A stretch of DNA of 64,000 bases from Dyella flagellata (GTDB lineage: Bacteria; Pseudomonadota; Gammaproteobacteria; Xanthomonadales; Rhodanobacteraceae), in the NCBI RefSeq assembly GCF_030160275.1, contig NZ_BSOA01000047.1, positions 1-64,000 on the forward strand, written 5' to 3'. Position 1 is the stretch's first letter. Every line of letters starts with the position of its first letter. Positions 26,796 to 35,352 of this stretch are shown piece after piece. The notes beneath the pieces are model-generated. The model saw nothing but the letters and a program-made list of their open reading frames with translations, did no database searches and was not told the DNA's origin. The translations under genes were made by a program, and so were the position numbers.

Positions 26796-28982
26796 TCACT
26801 TCTTGATACGAGCATTTGCCCACGGATTGGCCGCGTCTTCAGCGGCCTGTGGACGCAGCAGCCAGCAATCGTGAATGTTTGCGCGCCGCGAGAAATCGAA
26901 CGGAATGCTGCCCGCCCCCCAGGCTTCGATGGCAAGCTGTGGTTCAAGCGCCTCGCGATCGAGCGAGAAGCGGCGAAAATTGTTGGAAAACAAGATTACG
27001 CCGTCGTGCGTGAGTCGCTGCGCACAGGCCAGAAGCAATTTGACGTGATCGCGCTGGACGTCGAAATCTTCCGCTCGCTTGGAGTTGGAAAAGGTCGGCG
27101 GATCGACATAGATCAAGCCATAGCGCTCGCGCGTGCGCTCGAGAAAACTGCTTGCATCCGCCTGGACAAGACGATGCCCTTCACCTGCAAAGCCGTTCAG
27201 CGCAAGATTGCGCGACGCCCATTCCAGATACGTGCCCGACAAATCGACGCTGGTGGTATCGCGCGCACCGCCTGCCGCTGCGTAGACACTGGCCGTCGCG
27301 GTATAGGCGAACAAATTGAGAAAGCGCTTGCCTGCCGCCAGCTCGCGCACTTTTGCGCGGACCAGTCGGTGATCGAGGAACAGGCCGGTATCGAGGTAAT
27401 CGTAGAGGTTCACCAGGAAGGTCAAACCGCCCTCCTCCACTTCGATGAATTCCCCGCGTTGATCGAACTGGCCGTATTTGGAACCACCCTTGCCGCGCTC
27501 GCGTGTCTTGATGGCAGTGCGTGCGCGTGGCGCATTGAACACTTCACCAGCCACGCGCGCGATCTCCCGCAGGCGCGTGCGCGCCAGTTCGGCAGGTACG
27601 TCCGCGGGTGCGCGGTATTCCTGGATATGCAGGTGGCTGCTGCCGGATGTGTCTGCATAAACGTCGATCGCCGCGGCGTATTCCGGCAGATCCTGGTCGT
27701 AAGCGCGCCAGGCATGGATACCTTCGCGCTCCAGCCGTTTGTGCAAATGCCGGACGTTCTTTTCCAGCCGGTTCTTCAGCATCTGCGCGCCAGGCGATAG
27801 CGGCGGCTTTTCGCGCGGTGTTTCGTCACGCGGATGCAGTTCGAAGATCAGCAGCACCGTTTCCAGCGCGCCGTTGTACAGCGCGTATTTCTTCTCTGCG
27901 CGCAAAGTAGTGGCGCGCCCCAGTTCCGCGTCCCCGGCAAGCACGGCTGCGCGCCATCCGGTGAAATGATCGCGCAGGGTCTCGCCCAGGCCACGATAAA
28001 GCTTCGGCAGACTTTCGCGCTCACCCAGGCGCTCGCCATACGGCGGGTTGGTGATGACCAGGCCTTGCGTAAAGCCGGCTGGCGGACGCACGTGCTGCGC
28101 ATCGTGGCGATCCAGCGTAAAGAAGCCGGCAACGCCTGCTTCCTGTGCATTGCGCTTGGCCATTTGCACCATGCGCGAATCCGCGTCGGAACCGAAGAAA
28201 CCGCTGCGTAGCATCGGCAAGCCGATTTCCGCACGCCGGCCAGCTTCTTCGAGCAGGTTGCGCCACAGTGCAATGTCGTGCTGCTTCCAACCGAGAAAGC
28301 CGTAGTAGTCACGGCGCAAACCCGGCGCGACATCCGCCGCCATCAAGGCACCTTCGATCAGGATCGTGCCGGAGCCGCACATGGGATCGAGCAACGCGCC
28401 GCCTTGCTCGTAGATGGCCGGCCAGCCCGCACGCAACAGCATCGCCGCGGCCAGGTTTTCCTTGAGCGGAGCCTCGCCCTGTGTTTCACGCCAACCGCGG
28501 CGATGCAGGGGCGCGCCGGCAAGATCGATCGACACCGTCGCGCGATCGCGCCGCAAACGCAGGTTGATACGCACATCCGGCTCTTCGGTATCCACGTCCG
28601 GACGCGCCTGACCGCGCTGGCGGAACTGGTCGACCACGGCATCTTTCACCCGCTGCGCCAGATATTGGCTATGCGTGAGCTTGCTTTGCGCGGTATTGGC
28701 ATCCACCGCCAGCGTGGCGTGCGGCGCGAGATGTTCGGACCAGTCGATGGTTTGCACACCTGCGTACAAAGCCTCGTCGGATGCCGCTTCGAATTCCGCC
28801 ACCGGCAACAGGATACGGCTCGCCAAGCGCGACCACAGGCAGGCGCGATAAGCCGTTTCCAGGCTGCCGGAAAAGCGCACGCCAGCAAGCGCTTCATGCA
28901 CGTCGACGCCGCCCAGCGACATCAGCTCATCGCGCAGCAGGTATTCAAGCCCCTTGGGGCAGGTTGCAAAGAACTGCTTCAA
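26796..28982 (-). CDS. rlmL: Bifunctional 23S rRNA methyltransferase RlmK/RlmL
   Basis: This 728-residue enzyme makes m2G2445 (RlmL half) and m7G2069 (RlmK half) of 23S rRNA. It begins with a THUMP region (about 50-160), then an RlmL Rossmann domain (DPMCGSGTILIEGAL; catalytic NPPYGERLG at about 309), then the RlmK domain (LNLFAYTATASVYAA; DPPTFSNSKR at about 640). The start is TTG at 28982, which fits the family N-terminus MKQFFATCPKGLEYLL, and it overlaps the previous gene's stop as TTGA, implying coupled translation. Length is normal. Confidence 0.96.
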   Translation of the reverse strand: MKQFFATCPKGLEYLLRDELMSLGGVDVHEALAGVRFSGSLETAYRACLWSRLASRILLPVAEFEAASDEALYAGVQTIDWSEHLAPHATLAVDANTAQSKLTHSQYLAQRVKDAVVDQFRQRGQARPDVDTEEPDVRINLRLRRDRATVSIDLAGAPLHRRGWRETQGEAPLKENLAAAMLLRAGWPAIYEQGGALLDPMCGSGTILIEGALMAADVAPGLRRDYYGFLGWKQHDIALWRNLLEEAGRRAEIGLPMLRSGFFGSDADSRMVQMAKRNAQEAGVAGFFTLDRHDAQHVRPPAGFTQGLVITNPPYGERLGERESLPKLYRGLGETLRDHFTGWRAAVLAGDAELGRATTLRAEKKYALYNGALETVLLIFELHPRDETPREKPPLSPGAQMLKNRLEKNVRHLHKRLEREGIHAWRAYDQDLPEYAAAIDVYADTSGSSHLHIQEYRAPADVPAELARTRLREIARVAGEVFNAPRARTAIKTRERGKGGSKYGQFDQRGEFIEVEEGGLTFLVNLYDYLDTGLFLDHRLVRAKVRELAAGKRFLNLFAYTATASVYAAAGGARDTTSVDLSGTYLEWASRNLALNGFAGEGHRLVQADASSFLERTRERYGLIYVDPPTFSNSKRAEDFDVQRDHVKLLLACAQRLTHDGVILFSNNFRRFSLDREALEPQLAIEAWGAGSIPFDFSRRANIHDCWLLRPQAAEDAANPWANARIKK

Positions 28983-29494
28983 AGTTGTTCCAGAAAAAGG
29001 CCGAACTGGCGGCTGATCGAATCGACATGCTCAGTCAGCCGGTGGTCGTCGTCCACGATCAACAGCGGCAATTGGCGGCGGCCGGCGAATTCATAGATCT
29101 CGTCGAGCGGGCAGACTTCGTCGCGCCAGCCGTGGATCAACAGCGTCGGCACGTCCAGGCGCACGTCGAAGGCCAGGTCACTGCCGGGGATGAGCGCCGG
29201 CGTGGCCAGCAGGAACAGGCCGGCCACGGGCACTTCCAGCGAAGCCAAGCCGGAAACGAAAGCGCCCATGCTGGACCCCACCAACACCGGTGGCGCATCG
29301 CAAGCGGCAATGCACTGGTGCAAGCGGGCGATGCGCGGCTCGATCGAATCGGCGTGGCCCGGCTTATCGTCCTCGCGGTAATCCGGACGCTCCGTGGTCC
29401 AGCCCATCGACTCGGCGAGCTTCGCCAACACACTGACCTTGGTGGCATCGGGGCCTGAGTCCGAGCCGTGGGAGAGGATGATGTGGCCGGGCAT
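28979..29494 (-). CDS. Small alpha/beta hydrolase
   Basis: The product has 171 residues from the ATG at 29494, preceded by GGAG; longer reading frames run into REP copy R6. HIILSHGSDSGPDA is the oxyanion region. The nucleophile elbow is GSSMG (about residue 73), and VPTLLIHGWRDEVCP plus DDDHRL supply the probable Asp and His. It belongs to the small YqiA/YcfP-like esterase group. The substrate is unknown. It overlaps the start of rlmL by four bases, so the two are an operon. Confidence 0.78.
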   Translation of the reverse strand: MPGHIILSHGSDSGPDATKVSVLAKLAESMGWTTERPDYREDDKPGHADSIEPRIARLHQCIAACDAPPVLVGSSMGAFVSGLASLEVPVAGLFLLATPALIPGSDLAFDVRLDVPTLLIHGWRDEVCPLDEIYEFAGRRQLPLLIVDDDHRLTEHVDSISRQFGLFLEQL

Positions 29495-29576
29495 GGGGAC
29501 TCCGTGTTTGCTCAGCGGGACGTGCATGATAGCTGTTTGCCGATCCGCAAGAGGCCCCAGCCTCCATGTACCGTGA

Positions 29577-29644
29577 GTAGGCTGGGATGCCAATCCCGGC
29601 ATCGGGATGCCGTGTGCGAAGCTGGGATTATCATTCCAGCCCAC
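29577..29644. repeat. REP-like palindrome, full unit (copy R6)
   Basis: GTAGGCTGGGATG at the left pairs with CATTCCAGCCCAC at the right (two changes). It lies between the divergent hydrolase and amidase genes, so it is in a promoter region, unlike most copies. It gives both genes false N-terminal extensions if reading frames are maximised. Confidence 0.82.
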
Positions 29645-29664
29645 GCCCCCTTGCCGCCACCCCG

Positions 29665-30225
29665 ATGCTGACCATTCACGACCAGCTCTTGCCTTACGTC
29701 GCCAAGCTACCCGAGCGCCCAGCCAGCACCGTCACGTTGGTAGTCATCCACTGCACCGAGCTGCCTGACCTCGCGACGGCACGCGAATACGGGGAGCGGG
29801 TGCTGTACGAAGCCGGCACCGGCAACAGTGGCCATTACTACATCGATCGCGACGGTTCGGTCTATCGCTATGTACCGGGCACGCGGGTGGCGCATCATGT
29901 GCGTGGCTACAACCCCCAATCCATTGGCATCGAACTGGTGAACCGGGGACGCTTCCCGAACTGGTTCGATTCGCGCAACCAGACCATGACCGAGCCTTAC
30001 TCCGAGGCGCAAATTGGCGGGCTGCGCGAGCTGCTGGCGCACTTGCGCACGGAGTATCTGAGCTTGCAGGAAATCGCTGGCCACGAAGACCTGGATACGG
30101 CGCGCGTACCGGCCAGCGACGATCCGGGCCGGGAGGTGCCGCGCAAGCTCGATCCCGGCCCGTTGTTCCCGTGGCAGGAAGTCCTGGCGACCAGCGATTT
30201 GCGGCGAATCGGCGTCCACCCCTGA
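29665..30225 (+). CDS. N-acetylmuramoyl-L-alanine amidase (Amidase_2, AmpD-like)
   Basis: This 186-residue zinc amidase should cleave the bond between muramic acid and peptide. Zinc-site motifs are VVIHCTE (His32), the AHH/HVRG region, and a GHEDL...DPG segment near the C-terminus. GHYYIDRDGSVYRYVPG is the typical core. There is no signal peptide, so it is likely cytosolic and acts on recycled muropeptides, as AmpD does. The start at 29665 gives the family-like MLTIHDQLL; sequence upstream is repeat-derived. It is 57 bases from tesB. Confidence 0.87.
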   Translation: MLTIHDQLLPYVAKLPERPASTVTLVVIHCTELPDLATAREYGERVLYEAGTGNSGHYYIDRDGSVYRYVPGTRVAHHVRGYNPQSIGIELVNRGRFPNWFDSRNQTMTEPYSEAQIGGLRELLAHLRTEYLSLQEIAGHEDLDTARVPASDDPGREVPRKLDPGPLFPWQEVLATSDLRRIGVHP

Positions 30226-30282
30226 GGTTGCCGCAGCCGCCCCGCTATAATTGCCGGTCATTTGCTTAGGGGATTTGCCGCG

Positions 30283-31149
30283 ATGCGCGATACACACGTC
30301 AAGGAGCTGGCCGAGCTGCTGCAGCTCGAACGCCTGGAAGACAACCTCTTCCGCGGCCAGAGCCGCGATATCGGCACGCGCTTCGTGTTCGGCGGCCAGG
30401 TGCTCGGCCAGGCGCTGTCGGCTGCCCAGCAGACAGTGGATCCTTCGCGCGAGGCGCATTCGCTACACGCCTATTTTCTGCGCGCAGGCGATATCGATGC
30501 GCCGATCGTCTACAGCGTGGAACGTGCGCGCGATGGTGGCTCGTTCTCTTCTCGCCGTGTGGTGGCGATCCAGCACGGCCAGCCCATTCTCAACGGCGCG
30601 ATTTCCTTCCAGGTCCCTGAGCGGGGGCTGGAGCACCAATCCAGCATGCCCGAGGTGCCGGAGCCGGAGGACGTGGAGCCCATGCATCGGGTACCGCCGG
30701 ACGAACTCGCCCGCCTGCCAGTGAAACTGCAGCGTTGGCTGGGCAGCGACGGCCCGTTCGAATTCCGCCAGGTCTGGCCGCGCGATGAGCTCCACCCGGC
30801 CAAGCGGCCGCCCATCCAGCACATCTGGTTCCGGCTTACCGCACCGGTGGAGGAGTCGCCGGACCTGCATCGGGCCTTGCTCGCCTACGCGTCGGATTTC
30901 CACCTGATCGGCACCAGCACCTTGCCGCACGGCATTTCCTATCTCACGCCCAACCTGCAGATGGCGAGCCTGGACCACGCCTTGTGGTTCCATCGCCCGT
31001 TCAAGGTGGACGAATGGTTGCTGTACTCGTTCGACAGCCCTACGGCGCAGGGCGCACGCGGGCTGGCCCGGGGGCAGATTTTCAGCCGTGACGGCCGCCT
31101 GGTGGCCTCGACGGCACAAGAGGGCTTGATCCGGCTGCGAGGCGAGTAA
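30283..31149 (+). CDS. tesB: Acyl-CoA thioesterase II
   Basis: This 288-residue enzyme hydrolyses medium and long acyl-CoA. The start at 30283 gives the family N-terminus (ELLQLERLEDNLFRGQSRDIG region) and has GGGGA about 10 bases upstream. Two hot-dog domains are present. The catalytic residues of TesB are in place: Asp in YASDFHLIGTS, the following Thr, and Gln in TAQEGLIR. Length matches E. coli TesB. A small membrane protein follows 9 bases later. Confidence 0.95.
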   Translation: MRDTHVKELAELLQLERLEDNLFRGQSRDIGTRFVFGGQVLGQALSAAQQTVDPSREAHSLHAYFLRAGDIDAPIVYSVERARDGGSFSSRRVVAIQHGQPILNGAISFQVPERGLEHQSSMPEVPEPEDVEPMHRVPPDELARLPVKLQRWLGSDGPFEFRQVWPRDELHPAKRPPIQHIWFRLTAPVEESPDLHRALLAYASDFHLIGTSTLPHGISYLTPNLQMASLDHALWFHRPFKVDEWLLYSFDSPTAQGARGLARGQIFSRDGRLVASTAQEGLIRLRGE

Positions 31150-31158
31150 ACTCCAGCC

Positions 31159-31557
31159 ATGCGCATGCTTTACACCTCTCCCCGGCAGGAAAACATCGAT
31201 CGCGTGTCGGCCTATATGACCGAAAACGGCGTCGAAACCACCATCACCAACCGCTCCAACTGGAACCGCCCCAGCTACCAGCGTTTCAGTTATTCCCAGC
31301 GCAATGAGAACCGGGACGCCTGGCCCCAGGTGTGGGTTAGCAAGGCTGACGACTACACCAGGGCGCGCGAACTGCTGCGCCAGCTGGGCATCGAACCGCA
31401 GGTGCGCTACGCGGAGGAGTTGAGGATTTCCCGCGATCCGGTGGCCGCCCTGTATAGTCGCCGTGAACACACCGTGGCAAGAGTGCGAAGGATCGCGCTG
31501 CTGGCGATTCTGGGCGTCTTCATGGTGCTGGCCCTGCATTATCTGCATATTGTGTAG
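31159..31557 (+). CDS. Small DUF2007-like protein with C-terminal membrane anchor
   Basis: The product has 132 residues. MRMLYTSPRQENIDRVSAYM and VWVSKADDYTRARELLRQLG resemble the small ferredoxin-like DUF2007 fold. A charged linker follows, and a single transmembrane helix (about residues 111-129, IALLAILGVFMVLALHYL) ends the protein. Xanthomonad relatives carry vague pathogenicity-related names without a defined function. Its TAG stop (31555-31557) lies inside REP copy R7, so its C-terminus is set by the repeat. It probably forms an operon with tesB. Confidence 0.65.
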   Translation: MRMLYTSPRQENIDRVSAYMTENGVETTITNRSNWNRPSYQRFSYSQRNENRDAWPQVWVSKADDYTRARELLRQLGIEPQVRYAEELRISRDPVAALYSRREHTVARVRRIALLAILGVFMVLALHYLHIV

Positions 31558-31616
31558 GCCGGGATGACAATCCCAGCTACTTGGCGGTTTCCGCTGGGAT
31601 TGCCTTCCCAGCCTAC
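31554..31616. repeat. REP-like palindrome, full unit (copy R7)
   Basis: GTAGGCCGGGATG pairs with CTTCCCAGCCTAC. It overlaps the last codon of the DUF2007-like gene and provides its stop. The middle spacer is shorter than in other copies. Confidence 0.82.
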
Positions 31617-31694
31617 GGATACACACAGCTAAAATCAGCCGTTCGCCATCAAAAACCTTGCCACGACGGCCGGCAGCGGTCATAGAATCAGGCC

Positions 31695-32405
31695 ATGCGC
31701 TCCGATCATGTCCGCCTGTTCCAGACGCTGCCGCACGCCTGCGGTTACTACCCGGGGCGTACGGCGCAGAACCTGGTGATCGATCCTGCCGCCCCGCAGT
31801 TGGACCGGCTGTACGGCGCGGCGCTGGAGCATGGCTTTCGCCGCGCGGGCGGGCACCTGTACTTTCCGCACTGCCCGAGCTGCCACGCGTGCACGCCCTG
31901 CCGCATCGACGTGGCGAAGTTCAAGCCGAACCGCTCGCAGCGCCGTTGCCTGAAGCACAATGAAGACCTGATCGTGCGCGAATGCATGGCCGGCTACAAC
32001 AGCGAACGGCATGCGCTGTATTCACGCTATCTGCGCACCAGGCACCCTGGCGGCGGCATGGACGAAGCGGAGGCCAGCGACTTCCGGCGCTTTCTGACGG
32101 CACCCTGGAGCCCCACGATCTTCCTGGAATTGCACAAGGGCGAGCGATTGCTCGCGGTAGCCGTTACGGACGTTTGCATCACCGGCATTTCAGCCGTCTA
32201 TACGTTCTACGATCCGGACGAACACGAGCGCGGCCTGGGCACCTTCGCCATCCTGCAACAGATCGAGTTGGCCAAGCGCCGCAGCATTCCGTGGGTGTAC
32301 CTGGGCTTCTGGATCGAAGCTCATCCGAAAATGGACTACAAGCGGCGCTTCAAGCCGCTGCAGATACGCACGACGGAAGGCTGGGTGGATTTGGAGCGGG
32401 ATTAA
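31695..32405 (+). CDS. bpt: Aspartate/glutamate leucyltransferase
   Basis: This 236-residue enzyme transfers leucine from Leu-tRNA to proteins with N-terminal Asp or Glu, marking them for ClpS/ClpAP degradation. Family landmarks are ACGYYPGRTAQNLVID, the cysteine cluster CPSCHACTPCR (about 60-70), FKPNRSQRRCLKHN and GLGTFAILQQIELAKR, followed by WIEAHPKMDYKRRFKPL. Length is normal. It ends 5 bases before REP copy R8 and converges on the FMN protein gene. Confidence 0.95.
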   Translation: MRSDHVRLFQTLPHACGYYPGRTAQNLVIDPAAPQLDRLYGAALEHGFRRAGGHLYFPHCPSCHACTPCRIDVAKFKPNRSQRRCLKHNEDLIVRECMAGYNSERHALYSRYLRTRHPGGGMDEAEASDFRRFLTAPWSPTIFLELHKGERLLAVAVTDVCITGISAVYTFYDPDEHERGLGTFAILQQIELAKRRSIPWVYLGFWIEAHPKMDYKRRFKPLQIRTTEGWVDLERD

Positions 32406-32409
32406 GCCC

Positions 32410-32481
32410 GTAGGTTGGGGTGCAAACCCCAACATGGTCATCTATACGCTGAGCGATGTTGGGGTTTGCACCCCAACCTAC
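32410..32481. repeat. Variant palindrome of the REP family (copy R8, GTTGGGGT type)
   Basis: It has the same layout as the others but every GCTGGGAT is GTTGGGGT, with the matching change on the opposite arm (ACCCCAAC). The outer arms GTAGGTTGGGGTG and CACCCCAACCTAC match perfectly, as do the inner arms. It fills the interval between the convergent bpt and FMN-protein genes and supplies the latter's TAG stop at 32478-32480. Confidence 0.88.
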
Positions 32482-33995
32482 GCGTTCTCCGTTGTCGCCT
32501 GCGGATAGGGAAACAGCTTGACCAACGGCACCGAAACGCCATCGACGCCCATCACGCGGCAATGCGTGCGGTCCAGGTCACGCGGATCATCCACACCGCA
32601 GCTGTGCGCAATGATGCCGACTTCATACATTACGTTGCGCGCGTAGTTCGCCACGCGCTCGCTCTTGTCCGTCACCACCAGGCCGCGCTGCAGGCGCGTG
32701 TTCTGGGTGGTGATGCCGGTTGGACAGGTATTGCGGTTGCACTGCAGCGACTGGATGCAACCCAGCGCCAACATGAAGCCGCGTGCCGAATTGACGAAAT
32801 CCGCGCCCATCGACATCGCCCATGCCACGTCATACGCGGTGATGCACTTGCCCGAGCAGATTACCTTGATGCGTTCGCGCAAGCCACGTTCCATCAGCAG
32901 GTTCACCAGTGCCGGCAGCGCTTCGCGCAAGGGCAGGCCCACGCCTTCCATCAGCGTCTGCGGCGCAGCGCCGGTGCCACCTTCGGAGCCGTCGATGATG
33001 ATGAAATCCGGTGCGCTTTCGACGCCGCGCCGCTTGATTTCAACACAAAGTTCCTCGATCCACTCCATGCCGCCGAACACCGCCTTGAAGCCGGTGGGCT
33101 TGCCGGTGAGATCGCGGATATGCGCAATCGCATCCATCAACTCGCGGACGTTGCCGATATCCAGATGGCGGTTGGGGCTCTGCGAATCCTGGCCCACCGG
33201 AATGCCGCGGATCGCCGCGATTTCCGGCGTGACCTTGGCCGCCGGCAGCAGGCCGCCCATGCCGGGCTTGGCGCCCTGCCCAAGCTTGATGCTGACCATC
33301 TTCACCTGCCGGTTTGCGCAGATCGCCAGCAGCTTGTCGTCGTCCAGCTTGCCGTCCGGCGTGCGCACACCGTATTTGGCGGTACCGATTTCGAACACGA
33401 CATCGCAACCGCCTTCCAGATGGTACGGCGCCAGGCCACCCTCGCCCGTGTCCATCCAGATGCCTGCCTTGGCCGCCCCGATCGAGAGTGCGCGCACCGC
33501 GGGTGCGGACAGCGCACCAAAGCTCATCGCGGAGATGTTGAAGAACGCCGCGTGATCGTATGGCTCGCGCGCATACGGTCCAATGCGCACCGGCTGGGGT
33601 TTGACGTGCGTCTGGCCCAAGGCCGGAAACGCGGCATTGACAAAGAACGGCACACCTTCCAGATGCAGGTCGCGCGTGGAGCCGAACGCGTTGGTGTTCT
33701 CCGTATTCTTGGCCGCGCGATACACCCACATGCGCTGGGCGCGGTTGAACGGCATTTCCTGGCGATCGCTGGAATACAGGTATTGGCGAAAAAATTCACC
33801 CAGATGCAGGAACCAATAGCGGAAGTGCCCGATCACTGGAAAATTGCGCAACACGGAGTTGTGCGTCTGGCTGCGGTCGACCACCCAGGTTACCGCCACC
33901 ACCAGGATGGCGATCACCAGCAGCAGCACGAACAGCACTGCAAAGGTTTCCACCAGCACTACCAGCCAATGCGAAAAGCCTGTCGGTTCCATCAT
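32478..33995 (-). CDS. FMN-binding glutamate-synthase-like membrane protein
   Basis: The product has 505 residues. Residues 10-38 form a transmembrane segment; the remainder matches the FMN/Fe-S catalytic half of glutamate synthase (ISAMSFGALSAPAVRALSIGA, MVSIKLGQGAKPGMGG, IIIDGSEGGTGAAP). Cysteines in CIQSLQCNRNTCPTG follow the C-x5-C-x4-C 3Fe-4S pattern. There is no amidotransferase domain, so true glutamate synthase activity is doubtful, as for other stand-alone members. A ribosome site GGAGA fits either ATG at 33995 or 33992. Its stop lies in REP copy R8. Confidence 0.88.
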   Translation of the reverse strand: MMEPTGFSHWLVVLVETFAVLFVLLLVIAILVVAVTWVVDRSQTHNSVLRNFPVIGHFRYWFLHLGEFFRQYLYSSDRQEMPFNRAQRMWVYRAAKNTENTNAFGSTRDLHLEGVPFFVNAAFPALGQTHVKPQPVRIGPYAREPYDHAAFFNISAMSFGALSAPAVRALSIGAAKAGIWMDTGEGGLAPYHLEGGCDVVFEIGTAKYGVRTPDGKLDDDKLLAICANRQVKMVSIKLGQGAKPGMGGLLPAAKVTPEIAAIRGIPVGQDSQSPNRHLDIGNVRELMDAIAHIRDLTGKPTGFKAVFGGMEWIEELCVEIKRRGVESAPDFIIIDGSEGGTGAAPQTLMEGVGLPLREALPALVNLLMERGLRERIKVICSGKCITAYDVAWAMSMGADFVNSARGFMLALGCIQSLQCNRNTCPTGITTQNTRLQRGLVVTDKSERVANYARNVMYEVGIIAHSCGVDDPRDLDRTHCRVMGVDGVSVPLVKLFPYPQATTENA

Positions 33996-34055
33996 CTGTC
34001 TCCATTTACGGGGCTGCCTCCTCTACGCTTCGGGAGGGAGGATGTCGCGCCGAGT

Positions 34056-35237
34056 CTACAGTTCGATGCGAACGGCTTTGGCCGCCCGGATCGCCTTGGC
34101 CTTGGCCGCCTCGATATCGTTATCGCGCGCCAGCGTGACCGCCATGCGTCGACGGCCTTTCACTTCCGGCTTACCGAAAATGCGCAGCTGCGTGTCGGAC
34201 TCGGCCAAGGCTTCGGCCATACCGTGATAGCGCGGCGCACGACCTTCGCCTTCGTGCAGCACCGCGCACGACGCGCAAGGCCCTTGCTGGCGAATGACCG
34301 GTATGGGCAAACCCAGGATCGCCCGCGCATGTAGCGCGAATTCCGAAAGGTCCTGCGAGATCAGCGTGACCAGCCCGGTGTCGTGCGGCCTGGGACTGAC
34401 CTCGGAGAAGATCACGCTGTCGCCTTGCACGAAGAATTCCACGCCGAACACGCCCCAACCACCCAGCCCGCCGGTAATGGCTTGCGCCTGGCGCTGCGCT
34501 TGGGCCAAGGCAAGCTGGCTCATCGGCTGCGGCTGCCAGGATTCGCGATAATCGCCATCTTCCTGGCGATGGCCAATGGGCGCGCAAAAACTGGTGCCGT
34601 CCTTGTGCCGCACGGTCAACAAAGTAATTTCGTAATCGAAGGAAACGAAGCCCTCCACGATTACCCGCCCCTTGCCGGCGCGGCCGCCTGCCTGGGCGTA
34701 ATCCCAGGCCTGCTGCAGCTCGGCCGCAGAGTGCACGACGCTCTGGCCCTTGCCGGATGAACTCATCACCGGCTTGACCACGAATGGGTAGCCGATTGCT
34801 GCCGCCGCCTCGCGGTATTCGGCCTCGCTGTCGCAGAACCGATAGGGCGAGGTCGGCAAACCCAGCTCTTCGGCGGCCAGGCGGCGGATACCTTCGCGGT
34901 CCATAGTCAGCCACGCGGCACGCGCGGTCGGAACGACCGTTAAACCCTCCTTTTCCAGTTCCATCAGAGTAGGGGTATGGATCGCCTCGATTTCCGGCAC
35001 CACCAGGTCCGGCTGTTCCTGCGCGATGACGGCGCGCAAGGCGCTGCCGTCCAGCATGTCGATGACATGGCTGCGATGCGCTACCTGCATCGCCGGCGCA
35101 TGCGCATAGCGGTCCACTGCAATGACTTCCACGGCCAGGCGCTGCAATTCAATCGCCACTTCCTTGCCTAGCTCGCCTGCGCCAAGCAGCAGCACTTTCA
35201 AGGCATGGTCGGAATGGGGCGTGCCGATGGACGTCAT
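34056..35237 (-). CDS. purT: Formate-dependent phosphoribosylglycinamide formyltransferase 2
   Basis: This 393-residue ATP-grasp enzyme makes formyl-GAR from GAR, formate and ATP in purine synthesis. The start at 35237 has GGAG 7 bases upstream. [18 protein letters not shown] opens the PreATP domain. The ATP-grasp part includes [27 protein letters not shown] and [18 protein letters not shown]. Length is close to the E. coli enzyme. It is divergent from the transglutaminase gene. No other purine gene is near. Confidence 0.96.
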   Translation of the reverse strand: MTSIGTPHSDHALKVLLLGAGELGKEVAIELQRLAVEVIAVDRYAHAPAMQVAHRSHVIDMLDGSALRAVIAQEQPDLVVPEIEAIHTPTLMELEKEGLTVVPTARAAWLTMDREGIRRLAAEELGLPTSPYRFCDSEAEYREAAAAIGYPFVVKPVMSSSGKGQSVVHSAAELQQAWDYAQAGGRAGKGRVIVEGFVSFDYEITLLTVRHKDGTSFCAPIGHRQEDGDYRESWQPQPMSQLALAQAQRQAQAITGGLGGWGVFGVEFFVQGDSVIFSEVSPRPHDTGLVTLISQDLSEFALHARAILGLPIPVIRQQGPCASCAVLHEGEGRAPRYHGMAEALAESDTQLRIFGKPEVKGRRRMAVTLARDNDIEAAKAKAIRAAKAVRIEL

Positions 35238-35352
35238 TGTGGTCTCCAGATAAAGGCCTATTGTACGGCTCCCGGCTTGCCGCACCGCAGATTGACGGCA
35301 GTCCCAAAAGAGCATTGACTAATCTCAATCCGTTTCCCCGCGGACTGAACTT

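Noticed and set aside
32415-34334. A 639-codon open frame on the plus strand
   Set aside because: It lies antisense to the glutamate-synthase-like gene, whose motifs are unmistakable, and continues antisense to purT. High-GC codon bias creates such shadows.
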